Translations under genes and position numbers: made by a program | From: Apoda limacodes | Lineage: Eukaryota > Arthropoda > Insecta > Lepidoptera > Limacodidae | Length of the DNA: 64,000 nt | Assembly: GCA_946406115.1 (NCBI GenBank) | Contig: OX291552.1 | Span: 8,247,336-8,311,335, forward strand | Reading direction: 5' to 3' | Notes under the pieces: generated by a model | The model's database searches: none | What the model saw: only the letters and a program-made list of their open reading frames with translations | What the model was told of the DNA's origin: nothing | Shown here: piece after piece, positions 1 to 11,829 of the stretch | How the letters are laid out: each line of letters opens with the position of its first letter | How positions within the stretch are numbered: the stretch's first letter is position 1

Positions 1-1945
1 TCCCTGTTTACGAGGACCCAACCAGCTCTTTTTGAATACATGTGATAAAAAAATATATGATAATGCTATCGAGACTTTATGTCATGGAAAATGCAAAAAA
101 AACTACATCGTTTACAACTACTTATTACCCTTTGATCTTTTATTTGAATCCCAATGTATGAGAGTAGATAAAGTAGTATATGAAACTGCACGTAACTAGG
201 TATAAAAATGCTCGTGTTTAAAACCCTTTATTATGCAACAGTTTCCTAAACTACTATTTTAAGATACTTTTTTTCATGCAGCTTTGTATACAAAATATCG
301 ACGTTTATGAAAGTGACTAGTTATTTTTGCTCGTTGTTGAATTTCGCACTGGAGTGGTTTTAAACTGTTGTTGGACACCCAATTACTAACTTATCCTATG
401 GGTTCACGAACTGATGGCAACAAACAATTTTCGACGTCAACGTAGCCTTCATACAAATATGTGGCTTTAAGAAATGATACATTAATGATTAATGATTTAT
501 AAGCAACGCAATTTCGAGCAATTATTTAAGACTTGGTGCAAAATCTTAATATCTTAAAGCGCAATCTTGAATGAAGGCTTTTCGTTCGTTGATGCCATCG
601 TCGCGTCGTGTAACTATGATTTATGCACCCGAATGCCTGTCTTACAATACCGACTTACTGTAGCTAATTGCTAGATTGTAGGATTTGACGATTGCGAAAC
701 TGCATCGCAACTTATTTGTTAAATCTTGCAACTGAATTGAGATGTGATTTAGCAAATATTTTTTGAAATTCACCGAGCTGCACAAATTTTGGCAATCACT
801 AGTAACTTACAGTTGCCAAAATGTGTGTAAGTCACACTCAGTAAACTGAGTCTGCGGTGGCCGAACTAAATTTTTTTGACTAAAGTTAGGACACATTTTC
901 GTCAATTGTCAACATTGTTTTGATATTACTACTTTACATTATGATGGGTTATGCATGATTTATATTCAGGTCTAACATAATAGGAATTCTAACTCTAAAA
1001 CACTTACAAGCCTCGCACCTGACAATTTTAACAAATTTTGTTTAAATATTTATAGTATCCAAATTATACAACATAGGTTACTCTAAAACAAGTACACCTG
1101 AATTGTGAAACCTTCTCCTTTTTTGATGTCGGTTAAAAATACTACTACTCTGTACATTGTAGCAAATACTACAATCAAATAATATGGATACAATACTGAA
1201 CGTTTGTTATAAACACCAACCTCAACGCTCATTTACCCTTTGCTAAGTAGCAACAGTAGGATGTAGGTGACAAGTAACACAACTGGTAAAACACGGACAC
1301 ACTGTGAACAGTATTGCTTTATTTTGACTTGTTTTACATAAAAAGTTTTAGTTTAAAAAATATAAAATGAATCCTATGGATTAAAACCACCGATGGCAGA
1401 CCCCAGAGAGAGGATTCTCACAATCCTGGCTGTAACTAAAATTTCTAAATTTTCTAGATTGGCCTTAACCCTAACAGTCTCGGAAGAGTAATACTAAATA
1501 ATAATAATTATTTATTATTATAAGTATTATTGCCATTTCACAATATATTTGTAGAAACCGAACTTATTAGGATTTTTGTTTATACGTTAATTTAACATAT
1601 CACTTCATATTAATACTTGCACTTGTCACCTAATGTTCCTCCTTAAGATTGCGATATAGGCTAAAGCGTGTACCATTAAAAGAGGAAAAAAAAATTTACA
1701 AAACTGGCTTTTGTCTAGTGCATTACCTTTCTGAATGATTTTCTTATTGTATTTAATGCAATAAAAACATTATGATATATTACAAATCATTTGTATCACA
1801 GAAATTAGCTTTCTGGCCTATATCACCCTCTTAACATAATGTAAATGACCCTTTAACTACGGTGATGAAGTCTATGAGTCTTACACATTTTTGATTCTAT
1901 GTAACTACTTAAATATAATAGTTTAATCGAATTGTTTGTGTACAG
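1..1945. other. AT-rich non-coding stretch, probable intron
   Basis: No coding exon, RNA gene or clear transposon is visible here. The stretch ends in a splice acceptor (a T-rich run then ACAG at 1942-1945) leading into the coding exon that follows, so at least its right part is probably an intron of a gene entering from the left. This is inference from one acceptor site. Confidence 0.4.
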
Positions 1946-2051
1946 ATACAAACAAGTCCGTGGTGAGAACAGCATGTCTCGGACTCAGACCTCGTCGTCG
2001 CGCACGTGCACCAGCCGGGATGACGTCCGCATGAGCTCCATCAAGGCCTAA
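1946..2051 (+). CDS. Terminal coding exon of an unidentified gene (partial)
   Basis: A GC-rich 106-bp exon stands out from AT-rich flanks. It follows an acceptor ending ACAG and begins with one base that completes a split codon. It then encodes 34 residues and stops at TAA 2049-2051. The peptide starts YKQVRGENSMSRTQT, continues with a Ser/Thr/Arg-rich stretch (SSSRTCTSRDD) and ends in MSSIKA. A basic start followed by a Ser/Thr-rich tail is compatible with a receptor cytoplasmic C-terminus, but I do not recognise the gene and no domain is complete. Third positions are mostly G or C, unlike the surrounding DNA, which supports real coding. The rest of the gene lies left of the window. It converges on the Methuselah-type receptor gene on the other strand. 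Confidence 0.62.
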
Positions 2052-2560
2052 ACTACTATACATTAAATCCTAATAAGCTTCATTAAGACCAACATTTTTA
2101 TCTTTCAAATCTTAAATAGAACGTACTTAAGATTTAATCAAGACTCATAATATTATTCTTTAAACTTTTATCAGCTCCATCCAATCCTGAACTTTTATAC
2201 CTACACTAAATCCTTAACAGCACCATTAAGCCCTTAACTATTATCCATTGAATCCTTATCAGCTTTTTAACAATCTGACTAATGTATTAAAAAATAATTA
2301 CCTTCATCAAGACGCAAACTATAATCCATGATACCCTTATCAGCTTCATAAAGACCCAATTTTTTTTCCGTTGAATCCGAATCAACCTCATTAAGACCTA
2401 AATTATTAGTGGTGATCCTTCATCAAGACCCAAACTATATAAAGATCAGCCCCATTATGACCTAAACTATTATCATTGTATTCAAAACGAACTGTAATTC
2501 ATTGAATTCTAATCATTTCCTTAAGAACCACACTAGATCTATCACTAGATCAGCATTTAC
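2034..2560 (+). repeat. Degenerate 42-bp minisatellite spanning the stop codon
   Basis: About twelve imperfect units begin near 2034, 2076, 2131, 2173, 2219, 2261, 2300, 2342, 2384, 2448 and 2490. Most steps are 39-46 bp, with 42 the commonest. One step of about 64 fits a unit plus a partial unit. A typical unit reads AGCTTCATTAAGACC, then TAAACTATTATCCATT, then GAATCCTTATC. The first unit includes the last coding codons (AGC TCC ATC AAG GCC) and the TAA stop of the exon above, so the array probably grew from the coding/3'UTR junction. 42 bp equals 14 codons. Confidence 0.72.
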
Positions 2561-3794
2561 ACCTCACCATGAGTTTTACCAAGTTCTAAATAATGATTTT
2601 TCATTAAACCCTCATTATCTCGATCGATAGCAATGCCTTTACCGCTGTTTATTTTTTATCCATACAATTTCATCAAAACTTGTTCGTTCCATATATCTGT
2701 CTTAGTTTCGCTTTATGCATACAAGATGTTTGTTTATCACAAAAACTGAACTGTAGTTATCTATTAGATTAGCATAAACTCTACGAAGGGCTTAATTGTT
2801 ATTTGCTATATTCCTACAAAAAGCTAAACTGAAATCCATAATATCTGTTACAAACTAATCTAGCCATCTATTTAAAACTCATGTGTATTAACAGAAACTA
2901 AACTATGCTTTGCATTTGTATTTGCCATAAAAATCATTTAGTTGACCATTCTATCATCATCTAATTGGTTTCACCACGAAATTATTGTTAAATGTAGATG
3001 AACTTTATGCAGAACTAACTTTTATCATTATACACCGTGTAACAAAAAAGTGTGCTCATCTAGCACCATTACATGAAAACGACATACTGATTTTAGGGTT
3101 ATTGTTTCTTTTATTTATGTAAAAGGTTTGTATTTGTGATTGTCTTTAAATGATTGGGACATAAACCATAACTGTTGACTAAATGCTCACACTCTAAGGT
3201 TTCTAGTAATTCGCCTATTTTGTTACAACCTGTATATGGCAAATTGTTTATTGTAGAACCATTACCTATTTTCTTATAAACTTATTTATCGATTTCGATT
3301 TTAGCTGTCAAAAGTAATACTGTAATTATTGGGATAACATGGATACATGCTATGCTTGACAATGATAGGGGAAATAAATAACTGCCTTATTATCTTACTA
3401 CCTCTTAGACGAAAGAGTGCTAAATAAATTTTAGATGTAAATTTAAATATAAGTCATTTACCCGACTGCACAAAGCAAAAAAAAGTGTATACTAAATATG
3501 TGTATTGTAGGTATATGGCTTTGGCTTAGACGTTTTGAGTGTTTTGGACTTTATAAAGTAATATTAGTTTTGATGTCGTTTTTGGATTTTCCATTTCTTA
3601 GGCTCACTAAGTTACAGTTGATATTCTACTTTTGTATGTAAAAGAAAAATTGTAATTATAATTGTAACTGTGGTATTCCATACAAAACTTACTTTGAAAA
3701 GTCTTAGTATCATCATCATCCTTGAATTACAAAAAAAATATATGAATATGGTACTTATTTAAATTTAAAAAATATTATTGAGTTAAAATCGAGT
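2561..3794. other. Gene-free AT-rich stretch
   Basis: I see no exon, RNA gene or transposon with clear ends here. It may contain the 3'UTR and intergenic DNA downstream of the minisatellite-bearing exon. No polyadenylation signal stands out from the AT-rich background. Confidence 0.4.
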
Positions 3795-4044
3795 GGGCCT
3801 GCTCTGTATCGTGCGTGCGCCAGCTGCGTTTTCCCACTTTAGGCGCATTCACGATGCAGGGTCGCGCGAATGTTGCGAGTACAGTCGACTAAATTTTAAA
3901 TTTTATAGACATTAAAAGACAGAACGCACGCGTACGTACGCCCGGTTATGTGATGCGCGTCGCCCACGTGATGTAGCGTTATTCTATAGAACATCACGTT
4001 GTGAGACGCACGCTGCGGGCGCGCGCACGGTACAGAGCAGGCCC
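3795..4044. mobile_element. 250-bp MITE with GGGCCTGCTCTGTA terminal inverted repeats
   Basis: The left end GGGCCTGCTCTGTA is the exact reverse complement of the right end TACAGAGCAGGCCC. The similarity runs inward for roughly 25 bp (TCGTGCGTGCGCC against GGCGCGCGCACGG). The interior is unusually rich in CpG (ACGCACGCGTACGTACG) and codes for nothing. No clear target-site duplication is visible, so the superfamily is not assigned. Confidence 0.72.
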
Positions 4045-4374
4045 TTTCTTACTCTTTTGCAAACTTTCATTGCATTATTGAATCTGCTTATTTATTGCAG
4101 CTGATATGTATTATTGTTATGTTATATATTTTATAGATATTTTTGTAAGAAAGTGATATGTTGTCTTATTTTTAAAAAGGGGTGATCTGGTTTTGTCTAT
4201 AACAATATATTCAATCTGCATACCCACATATTAAGTTTTATGTTATTCATTACCAGAATGTATTTTGGTATAAATGATAATAATAGATCTTTGTATGTAA
4301 TTTTTTTAAATCAACTTAAGACTGTTGTAAATAAGCATTGTTTAACTGTATTGGTGTATTTTTATCTTATATAT

Positions 4375-4650
4375 GACAATCGGTCAAGTGCGAGTCAGAC
4401 TCGTGCACTGTGAGTTCCGTGCCACCATTTACGTAATTCACGACCACAAACAAAAACATAAGGTGTACCACTAAGCAGTTACCCATCCAATGACTGATCA
4501 AACCCGACGTTGCTTAACTTAGAATATCGTTTCCTACTAACAAATGTGTTAGGTACTGTTTCTCTGAATAATCGCTAGATGACACTGGTACGGTAATTTA
4601 AAATGGTAATTTCTCGAGTCTGTCTCACACTTGGCCGGTTTTAATAATTT
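4375..4650 (-). mobile_element. 5S-rRNA-like SINE or SINE-bearing repeat
   Basis: Read on the minus strand, the block resembles 5S rRNA through the internal promoter region: AAGTTAAGCAACGTCGGG, then GATCAGTCATTGGATGGGTAACTGCTTA. It is followed by a tail ending GGCACGGAACTCACAG and AGTCTGACTCGCACTTGACC. The same head and tail occur at 41.7, 43.6 and 59.6 kb, which supports a SINE3-type (5S-derived) family. The outer ends are approximate. Confidence 0.6.
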
Positions 4651-4858
4651 GTTGTTATGCGCGCTCACTCTATTATTAACTGCAAGTTTAAAGCTTGAAA
4701 TTCAAAACAATCGGTAATACATTATGTATTACTGCTTTTACGATAGAGCAAAAACTACAAAAACGTGTTTCTTGACCTCTTTAAATTTTTACCTTTTCAT
4801 TATTTGTAAGATAATCTGCCATTATAACACATATTCTATGGTATACACATATAATATA

Positions 4859-5167
4859 AAAATAAATTTTAATGAATTGAAATTAAGAAAATAGTGTTAA
4901 AAATTTCAATGAATATAAATTAATAATAGTGTGAATAAAAAAAAAATATTTTATTTTAAAAAAAGCGTGGGGTGCTTTTTAAGATATTATCGAAATGATA
5001 ATCACTCTACTCATATCTGTCAATAAAATATTTATAACTATTGACACCATGCACCCCACGCTTTTTTTTAAATAAAATATTTTTTTTTTATTCACACTAT
5101 TATTAATTTATATTCATTGAAATTTTTAACACTATTTTCTTAATTTAAATTCATTAAAATTTATTTT
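4859..5167. repeat. Foldback MITE with 117-bp arms
   Basis: Bases 4859-4975 and 5051-5167 are near-perfect reverse complements (the inner ends read GCGTGGGGTGC and GCACCCCACGC), with a 75-bp spacer. The interior is non-coding. Arms this long around a short loop are typical of foldback-type non-autonomous DNA transposons. The flanks do not give an obvious target duplication. Confidence 0.85.
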
Positions 5168-5279
5168 CTATTTTTTAGTTCGGTTTTCTATAAAAAGCGT
5201 GTTTTTTAGGTTTTTTAAACTATTATTTATTTTCTACTTTTTAGTTTGAATTTTATCAAATTAGTGTATTGTCATCGGT

Positions 5280-5700
5280 CCTCAATAAATCTACAAAGTT
5301 TGAACGAAATCTGGCCGTTTAAAGTGGGTCAAAATCGCGCCCAAAGAAGTCGGTTACAAACAAACATACAAACATACAGGTAAAGCTAATAAAAAGCTAA
5401 TAAAAACATGCTTTTGCCTAATTCGATCTAAAAGATAGAGCCCTATAATGATCGGACAGACAGAGAGACAGACAGAGAATGTTGGCTTATAACTTAGGTA
5501 CAGAACAATAAAACTTAATGTATATTCGTTTGTTCGTATTTTATGCGCTACCATACTGTTAACTGATTGCGATGAAATTTGGCAGTGATAGCTTGCATCT
5601 TTAAGAAGGTCATATTCTTCTTAAAAATCGTCAAGTGTGAGTTGGATTAGCGTATATCAACTTAAAGGGCAGAACGATGTCCGTCGGGCCAGCTAGTTCT
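5280..5700 (-). repeat. Dispersed repeat ending in CTAGCTGGCCCGACGG
   Basis: On the minus strand the copy starts CTAGCTGGCCCGACGGACAT and continues towards TTTCGTTCAAACTTTGTAG, a layout shared with the repeats near 19.5 kb (CTAGCTGACCCGG) and 21.2 kb (CTAGCTGTCCCGGCG). Such repeats are common in moth genomes. The parent element is not clear from this copy. Confidence 0.5.
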
Positions 5701-6604
5701 TTATATACGTAAATAGTACTGATATATTAATCTACCTCAACAAATAAACTTTCAATAAAGAATCACTATTATATTGAATATTTAGGATATAATATTTTTA
5801 TTCGTTGTAAATGTCGATCTTACAAATTAGTAAGTTTCGGAGGATAACAGTCGTCTTAAGAGTGTTGATGATTTTTAACAGATAAATTGTTACATAAGGT
5901 ATGTAATCACAACAATCTTAACGATTAAAATAATCACAATTAAATGTTTAGCTACATACCTACATAGTGTTTGATGTTACATAAGTAAGTTAAATAGTTT
6001 ATTTACCATTTTTAGTTGTTTATATTCTGCTGTATAAATGCATTTAGCGGACGTTTTTGTAATTTTTTTTTCCACATAGGATTTTTTTAACAATGAAAAA
6101 GACATTAAATTAATTTACTTAACTAGGTTTTCTGGTTCATTGTGAATGAATAGTAGGTAACACTCAAATTCATAATTTAATATTTGTATTTTTACTTATA
6201 CAGTTATATGTATACATATTATCTACGCTTGATTTTAGATAGATACTCTTACCTAATAAATACATATGTTATATTTCAAATAAGCATTTAAATGTATATG
6301 CAATTATAAGTTTTACTTACCTACATCACTCGGTATATGTCTAGTCTTTTGAATACATTTATTAGTTTTTAAATCTAGGTGTATGTAAATGATTGTTAAT
6401 AAATATTTGACTTCTAAATTTGGTTTTACTCAATTATGTTCATAATATTAAAAGTTTACCATACAATGTCATTTACTAAAAAACTTATTTAAGCATTTTT
6501 CTGTGAAAATGGACAAAAATGTTCTGCATAGGTAATGTTGAAAATGTGCGCTGCAAGTAGTGCATCTGGCTAATGGTGGACGCCATTTGTTTTTAATTTT
6601 AGAG
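5701..6604. other. Gene-free AT-rich stretch
   Basis: No exon or element with definable ends is visible. Base composition is uniformly AT-rich. Confidence 0.4.
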
Positions 6605-7125
6605 AAACATAATATTTTTAACCTACTTCAGAAAAAAATTCGGTCTTTATATTTTTTGTTTTTTTTTTATGTATGTTCGGGCATAACTCCAGCATATACA
6701 AAAGGGTATATTTCCGAGGTGGTCCCATTATAATGTAGTAAATTTAAAACATAAACTTTTCGTAATAAAAATATTGTTGGAGGTAATTTGGAACTGGTGA
6801 AACGCCTTTTATGTTGATGATTGTATAACATTTTGTTACGAAGTATTGTTTTTTAAGTGTTCGAGAAAAAAAAGCAATTTGTCACTCAAAGGTAAAAACT
6901 TTAACAAAAAAAACCGGCTTTAAGAAGATGCACTTAAAAGGTAAAATTAATTACTTATTTCCAAAAATCTGATCTGAATTACAGTTTGAAGTTGGTAGAA
7001 CACTTCACTTTCATGACACCAACTTTAAATTGTAATTCAGATCAGATTTTTGAAAATAAGTAAGTAATTATTTTTTACTTTAGTGCATTCTTTTGAAGCC
7101 GTTTGTTTTTTTGTTTAAAAGGTTT
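6605..7125 (+). mobile_element. Non-autonomous element, ACCGACTTC-end family
   Basis: The copy runs from TTTTAACCTACTTCAG to TTTTGAAGCCGTTTG, which are inverted versions of each other. It carries the internal phrase TTATGTATGTTCGGGCATAA and a central inverted repeat, in which AATCTGATCTGAATTACAG is mirrored by TGTAATTCAGATCAGATT. Related copies lie at 21.5, 38.2 and 56.4 kb. The 56.4-kb copy has an empty-site counterpart, which helps fix the ends of the family. Confidence 0.65.
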
Positions 7126-7526
7126 TTGTTTTTCATAAAAAAAAAATGAAAGACTAGCTTTTGCCAGTGGCTCCCGCCCTAAATTCGATGGGCTATTGGC
7201 ATGGGATATCTATGGACTCTTTGATTATACTCAATTAAGAACTTTGTTATAGCTGTATACCGCGCACCACGTAAGAAGAGTATGCGCACACCACGGGTTT
7301 ATACGTCCTTTACGAATTTGCCTTTAGATTTATTTAAATCAGGGCTAAAGGAAAAGTTATACATAAAAAGCATCTAGATGAAAATATCCCTTGAGTTACC
7401 TACTCAGCTGCAGCGGCGGGGCTATTTTTAATGTTTTGAGTTGTTATGTGTTAAGGCATATTTCCCGACGAGTGCAATTTTAATAATCTATAAAATTATT
7501 TTGAATAATTAAATGAACGAAATGTC

Positions 7527-7624
7527 AATTTGAAACGAAGTGGAACAATTTCCTTTTATTTACCACTTTATAATATGTACCTCAGATATCTCTAAAAGGA
7601 AAATGTTCCACTTCGTTATAAATT
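7527..7624. repeat. Short foldback (about 36-bp arms)
   Basis: CAATTTGAAACGAAGTGGAA at the left is mirrored by TTCCACTTCGTTATAAATTG at the right, with CCTTTTA and TAAAAGG inside. The loop is about 27 bp. It does not code and may be a miniature hairpin transposon or a regulatory hairpin. Confidence 0.7.
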
Positions 7625-8729
7625 GCCTTAATGATTAGGCGATTGTAACTAATTGGAGTTACGTGGACTCCACGTTGATGATATCATTACAAAAAGGGGC
7701 CATTAGGGGTTCGCTTTGTTTGTTTGAACTGTTGGCTTTAAAATTAAACTATTGTAGCTAATTGTCTGTAAGCAGACGTAATTCGGTGCTGTGTGTTTTA
7801 TTACACTACAGGGGTTATCAGCACCGAGACACGTTGACGCACCTACTTATTTTGTTTACTCATTTATTGATTTGTTATTAAAAACTATCTAAATTACTGA
7901 GTCTAGAGACTTGAAATTTGGCACGTAAGTTTATAAGAAAGGATATCGCTAAGTTCGTTTCTTTAGGGGTTCAAATATTTTACGTTATATTTGAAATATA
8001 TAGTGATCAATAAAGTTAAATGCATAAATTTTGTAATTGGCCTGTTGGCGACTGGCTGAGATGTAACCTGTTTAGATTCCTGTCTTGAAGACAATATGTG
8101 TATTTTTTACTTTTAATATTTTGCCGTCACTTCTGTCGTCTGGTTGTTGTAAGCAATACTGCAAGTAAAGATTTATCCAGGAAGGGTAGTTAAGGTATAC
8201 CAAGGGCCTGACGGAGCGGTCCGCGTTGTAACCAGCGTGAAGTTAGCGGCCTTATATAATCCGACCAAATTAAAAAGTACAGGATTTTAATAAAATAATT
8301 TACTGAATTAAACGGAAATAACAATAAATATACCAAAACAATGAGAAAACGGTCAAAAATTAAACAAATATATGGAAAATAATAAGGGTAAAAATATTTT
8401 TCTCTTTTAAATACACTTAAATAACTAAAAATGAGAGGCGTGTGTTTAAGTTATACATACCAAGCAATTTTTTTTCTAAAGTACATACAAAGAAATTTTT
8501 TTTTTCAAAAAGTTCATGGATACATAAAAAATTTCGCTCGCCGATTTTTGCATTCCATTTGAGTATAAGGGGATGCATCTTCATCCATTAAAATAATTTT
8601 TACGCAAAAAGGACGTGGTGCAGGGAAGGAAAAAATTACCGCAATGCTACCTACATAATATTCAAAACACCAGGTAATTCAAATTCTGTATCTAATCCTT
8701 ACAGATTTCATAGAATATTTCTTACACCA

Positions 8730-9450
8730 CAAGAATATAAAAATTGGCGTTTTCAAGGATACCACGGAATTAATGAAAGAGTGGATATTTCCTCACCATT
8801 AAAATTTTTATATTATATTTGTGATGCTTTTTCCAAACATTTTGCTTCAGCCTACAGTAACCCAGAGCAATCTTTACTCTAATAATACCCTGAATTTAGC
8901 AGTTGATGAACTAAACGCATTTTTAGGAATGTTGATAATAGTGGGCTTTCACAATTTGTCGTCTAGTCGTTTGTACTGGTTAAGTGGAATTGAGATTTCT
9001 GCACTTTAATGATAATTCGACTATGAAGCCTCGAGGTGATCCTAAATATGACAGATTACACAAAGTCAGGCTAATGTTGACTATGCTCTCAGAAAGTTTC
9101 AAATTTTTTTTTAGTCTATCACGTTACCTAAGTGTAGATGAGAGTATGATACACTTCAAAGAAAGATCGATGATCAAACAATACATGCCTTTGAAACCGG
9201 TCAGAAAGGGATTCAAAGTTTGGGTTTAATGCTGTGCCCTAAACGAGCTATATTGTTTCAATGGCAAAGAAAGCACACACAAACACGCAGCAAAAAAAAA
9301 ACAAAATATGAAGGCAAAGAAAGCACAAAAACTGCTGATGTTGGTTTAGGAGAAATAGTTTTAATGAGATTGACGCAAACCTTTGTTGACCTTGGTTTTT
9401 GCATTTATTTTAATTTAATTTATGCTGTTACAAGTTTCTAAAACCAGTTG
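8730..9450 (+). pseudogene. piggyBac-type transposase remnant
   Basis: Several frames together read like a piggyBac (DDE_Tnp_1_7) transposase. In order they are NWRFQGYHGINERVDISSPL; VDELNAFLGMLIIVGFHNL; FNDNSTMKPRGDPKYDRLHK; then YLSVDESMIHFKERS, which contains the first catalytic Asp; and IKQYMPLKPVRKGFKVWV. Further on KESTKTADVGLGEIVL appears. Frameshifts, stops and a deletion after KVWV break it, and the segment expected to carry the second catalytic Asp is largely lost, so it cannot make an active enzyme. No terminal repeats or TTAA flanks were located. Confidence 0.85.
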
Positions 9451-11037
9451 TTAGTACCAAGATTGTTGATTTGTAAGATTTTTTATTCATAAGGCTATTT
9501 GATTTATTAGACTTAATTTCTAAAAATCTTGATTCCTAAGACCAGAGTCCTAATTGATGTTATATAGGTAAGAAAAAGATATTTAATGAAAAGTTACTTG
9601 CAAATAGGCAGTTGTAGTTTGTCATAAAGAGGTTTAGTTGTGATACCTGTTTTATTTAGAAGTTTAATTTGTTTATATAAAGGAAGTTTGCTGTAAAAAG
9701 GTATTTTATCTATTTTGACTATTGCATCTTCATTGGATACTCCGTTTAATGAACTCTCATTCTTATTGATAATAGGACCTAGTAGGTATATATTTTTATT
9801 TTGTTTTGGTTCAGCTGCTGCTTCTATTGCTAACAAAATACAACATTTGTTTGAACACATCTGCCACGGCCATATCAATGACATGTTTGTATTTTTCTCT
9901 GCATGCACTAGGACTCCGAATTTTGATTAGGCACAGTAGTTTAGATATTGTTATTTTGGTTACTAGGAGCAGCTTTTTTTTAACGAACAGAAATACACGG
10001 CAAAATGAATATGCCCGAATTAAGTTTGACGCTTGATTCTGAGTATCTGCCTGTGTATCATAGCGCCCAAACTGATGTATCAATTTTGATTCCGATATAT
10101 GTGTTTGAAAGATGACTTAATCGAAAGTGTTATAGCTGTGATTCAAAAAAATCTGTTCAACTGTTTGAAGATCATTAAATCTATAAAATCTCTTTTCTAG
10201 TTGCTGAAGGGATATGAGCTACTTCCAAAGGTCCGATCGATTCAAAATTTGGTATCTTGTTACTTTAATGATATTGCAAGAAATAGTAACTTTGAGCTGA
10301 TGCTGCAGCAAGGAACCTGAAGCAGGAACCTGATAAAGAAGATGAAAAAATATAACTAACGGCATAAGTGTCATATTTCGGCTCATTGAAATGGTTTCAA
10401 TGAACAGGTTATAGATAGATGGTGTGTAGGGTTCAAAGATAAAGTGGGCAAAAGAAATAAGGATAATTTGGTGACCTACTTTCACTCATTCAATCAACAT
10501 GGATTTTTTTGTTCAAGGGTTTTATTAAATCAAAGTAAATTTATAAGTAAGCTTAAAGATTTAATAATAATTCTAAAACTTATAAAGTATAATGTGGATA
10601 ATGTCCAATTAAATAAAAACAAGGATAAAAAAAAGTTCGTATTTATTAATGATTTTTTTTAATTCTAAATAGTTTGGTATTTATGGACTTACTAATTTAT
10701 TGCTATCACCCGACCCTAAATACAAATATAAATAAATCATACATTGTTTGGCCTTATTGTCCTTACGAACACACGTTTAATCTTTGGTTTTACACGATAA
10801 GTATTACAAATAACATAGACAACTATTAAAATTATATCTAAATAGTAGTTGTATAACAAACTTGTACAGGTTAACTATTCTATATTTGAAAATAAAGTTT
10901 TTTTTTATTTTGCAAACACACATTCTCCAAATGTTTTAAGACAATAAGTACAGAAACCGGAACAGAAAATATACAAATGTGATGAGCTACTAATATTTGT
11001 AATGGTTGACAAAGCATAAGAAAGAAAAAAAAAGTGC
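9451..11037. other. Gene-free stretch with unresolved open frames
   Basis: A 104-codon open frame on the minus strand (9594-9908) and a neighbouring one (9811-10083) share no motif that I recognise. They may be transposon-derived but could be chance. Otherwise I see only AT-rich DNA and no clear element ends. Confidence 0.3.
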
Positions 11038-11214
11038 CTAAAAAGATTGATTATTTAGCAGATAAAGTTTCATTTTCTTAATAAATGTTGTTTTGGTTTT
11101 TAAGACGCGAAATGGCGGTGGCAAATCATTCCAACATTTGCTAACAGTAAATTTGAATTTGCCACGAAATGCCGCAGTTCTGTGACGAGGACAATTTATA
11201 AGATACGCTTAGTA
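11038..11214 (-). pseudogene. LINE reverse transcriptase C-terminal fragment
   Basis: One uninterrupted minus-strand frame ends at a TAG (11038-11040). It reads YLINCPRHRTAAFRGKFKF, then TVSKCWNDLPPPFRVLKTK and ends KKMKLYLLNNQSF. The pattern of Cys-Pro-Arg-His followed by Trp-Asn-x-Leu-Pro is typical of the C-terminal tail of non-LTR retrotransposon ORF2 proteins. Only this tail is kept: a stop lies just upstream, and no reverse transcriptase core is present. Clade not assigned. Confidence 0.72.
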
Positions 11215-11829
11215 TCTCTTACTTTTTTTTTCAAAGAAATTGAATTAAATGTGGGTTGTCTTATCGGATGCAATTACAGACAATCAGTAGATAAAATTTG
11301 ACCAATATATATGTGTCAAGTGAAAAAATCGATAAGTTGGCTGCTGTTTATGCTAATCTTAAGGAAAATTTCGAATTTATCAAAAAGTAATCACAATCAT
11401 CGTATTTGGTAACTTAATTTGGATAATATCTCTAAGGTTGAAACATTTCGCTCTTTTATAAACATGAGAAATAATATCATACCAGTTTCAAATCGCAGAT
11501 TTATTTAAATCAATTAAAGTAATATCGTTAAGATTTAATTTAATTAATAAAATATTATAAATAAATTGGATTTGTATCGAATCCATGTGATTTTAATAAT
11601 TTTTAGCCATATTGTTTGTTACTGCGGCCATCACCAAGACCAAAATTTGAATTTATTTGCTTACTTTTTTTTAAACACATAATTGTTAAAGGTAGGTACA
11701 ATTGCCACTAAAAATAGATATAAGTTATATTTAAAAGGCCTTTTGCGAAACACACTCAATCAAATATAACTCGGTAATGACCTGTTTTAAATCGAGGTAC
11801 TACATTTTCTAAAACATTTTAGCCTCTTA

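Noticed and set aside
9594..9908. 104-codon minus-strand frame (CSNKCCILLAIEAAAEPKQN region)
   Set aside because: No recognisable motif or splice sites. It is left as unresolved and not called a gene.
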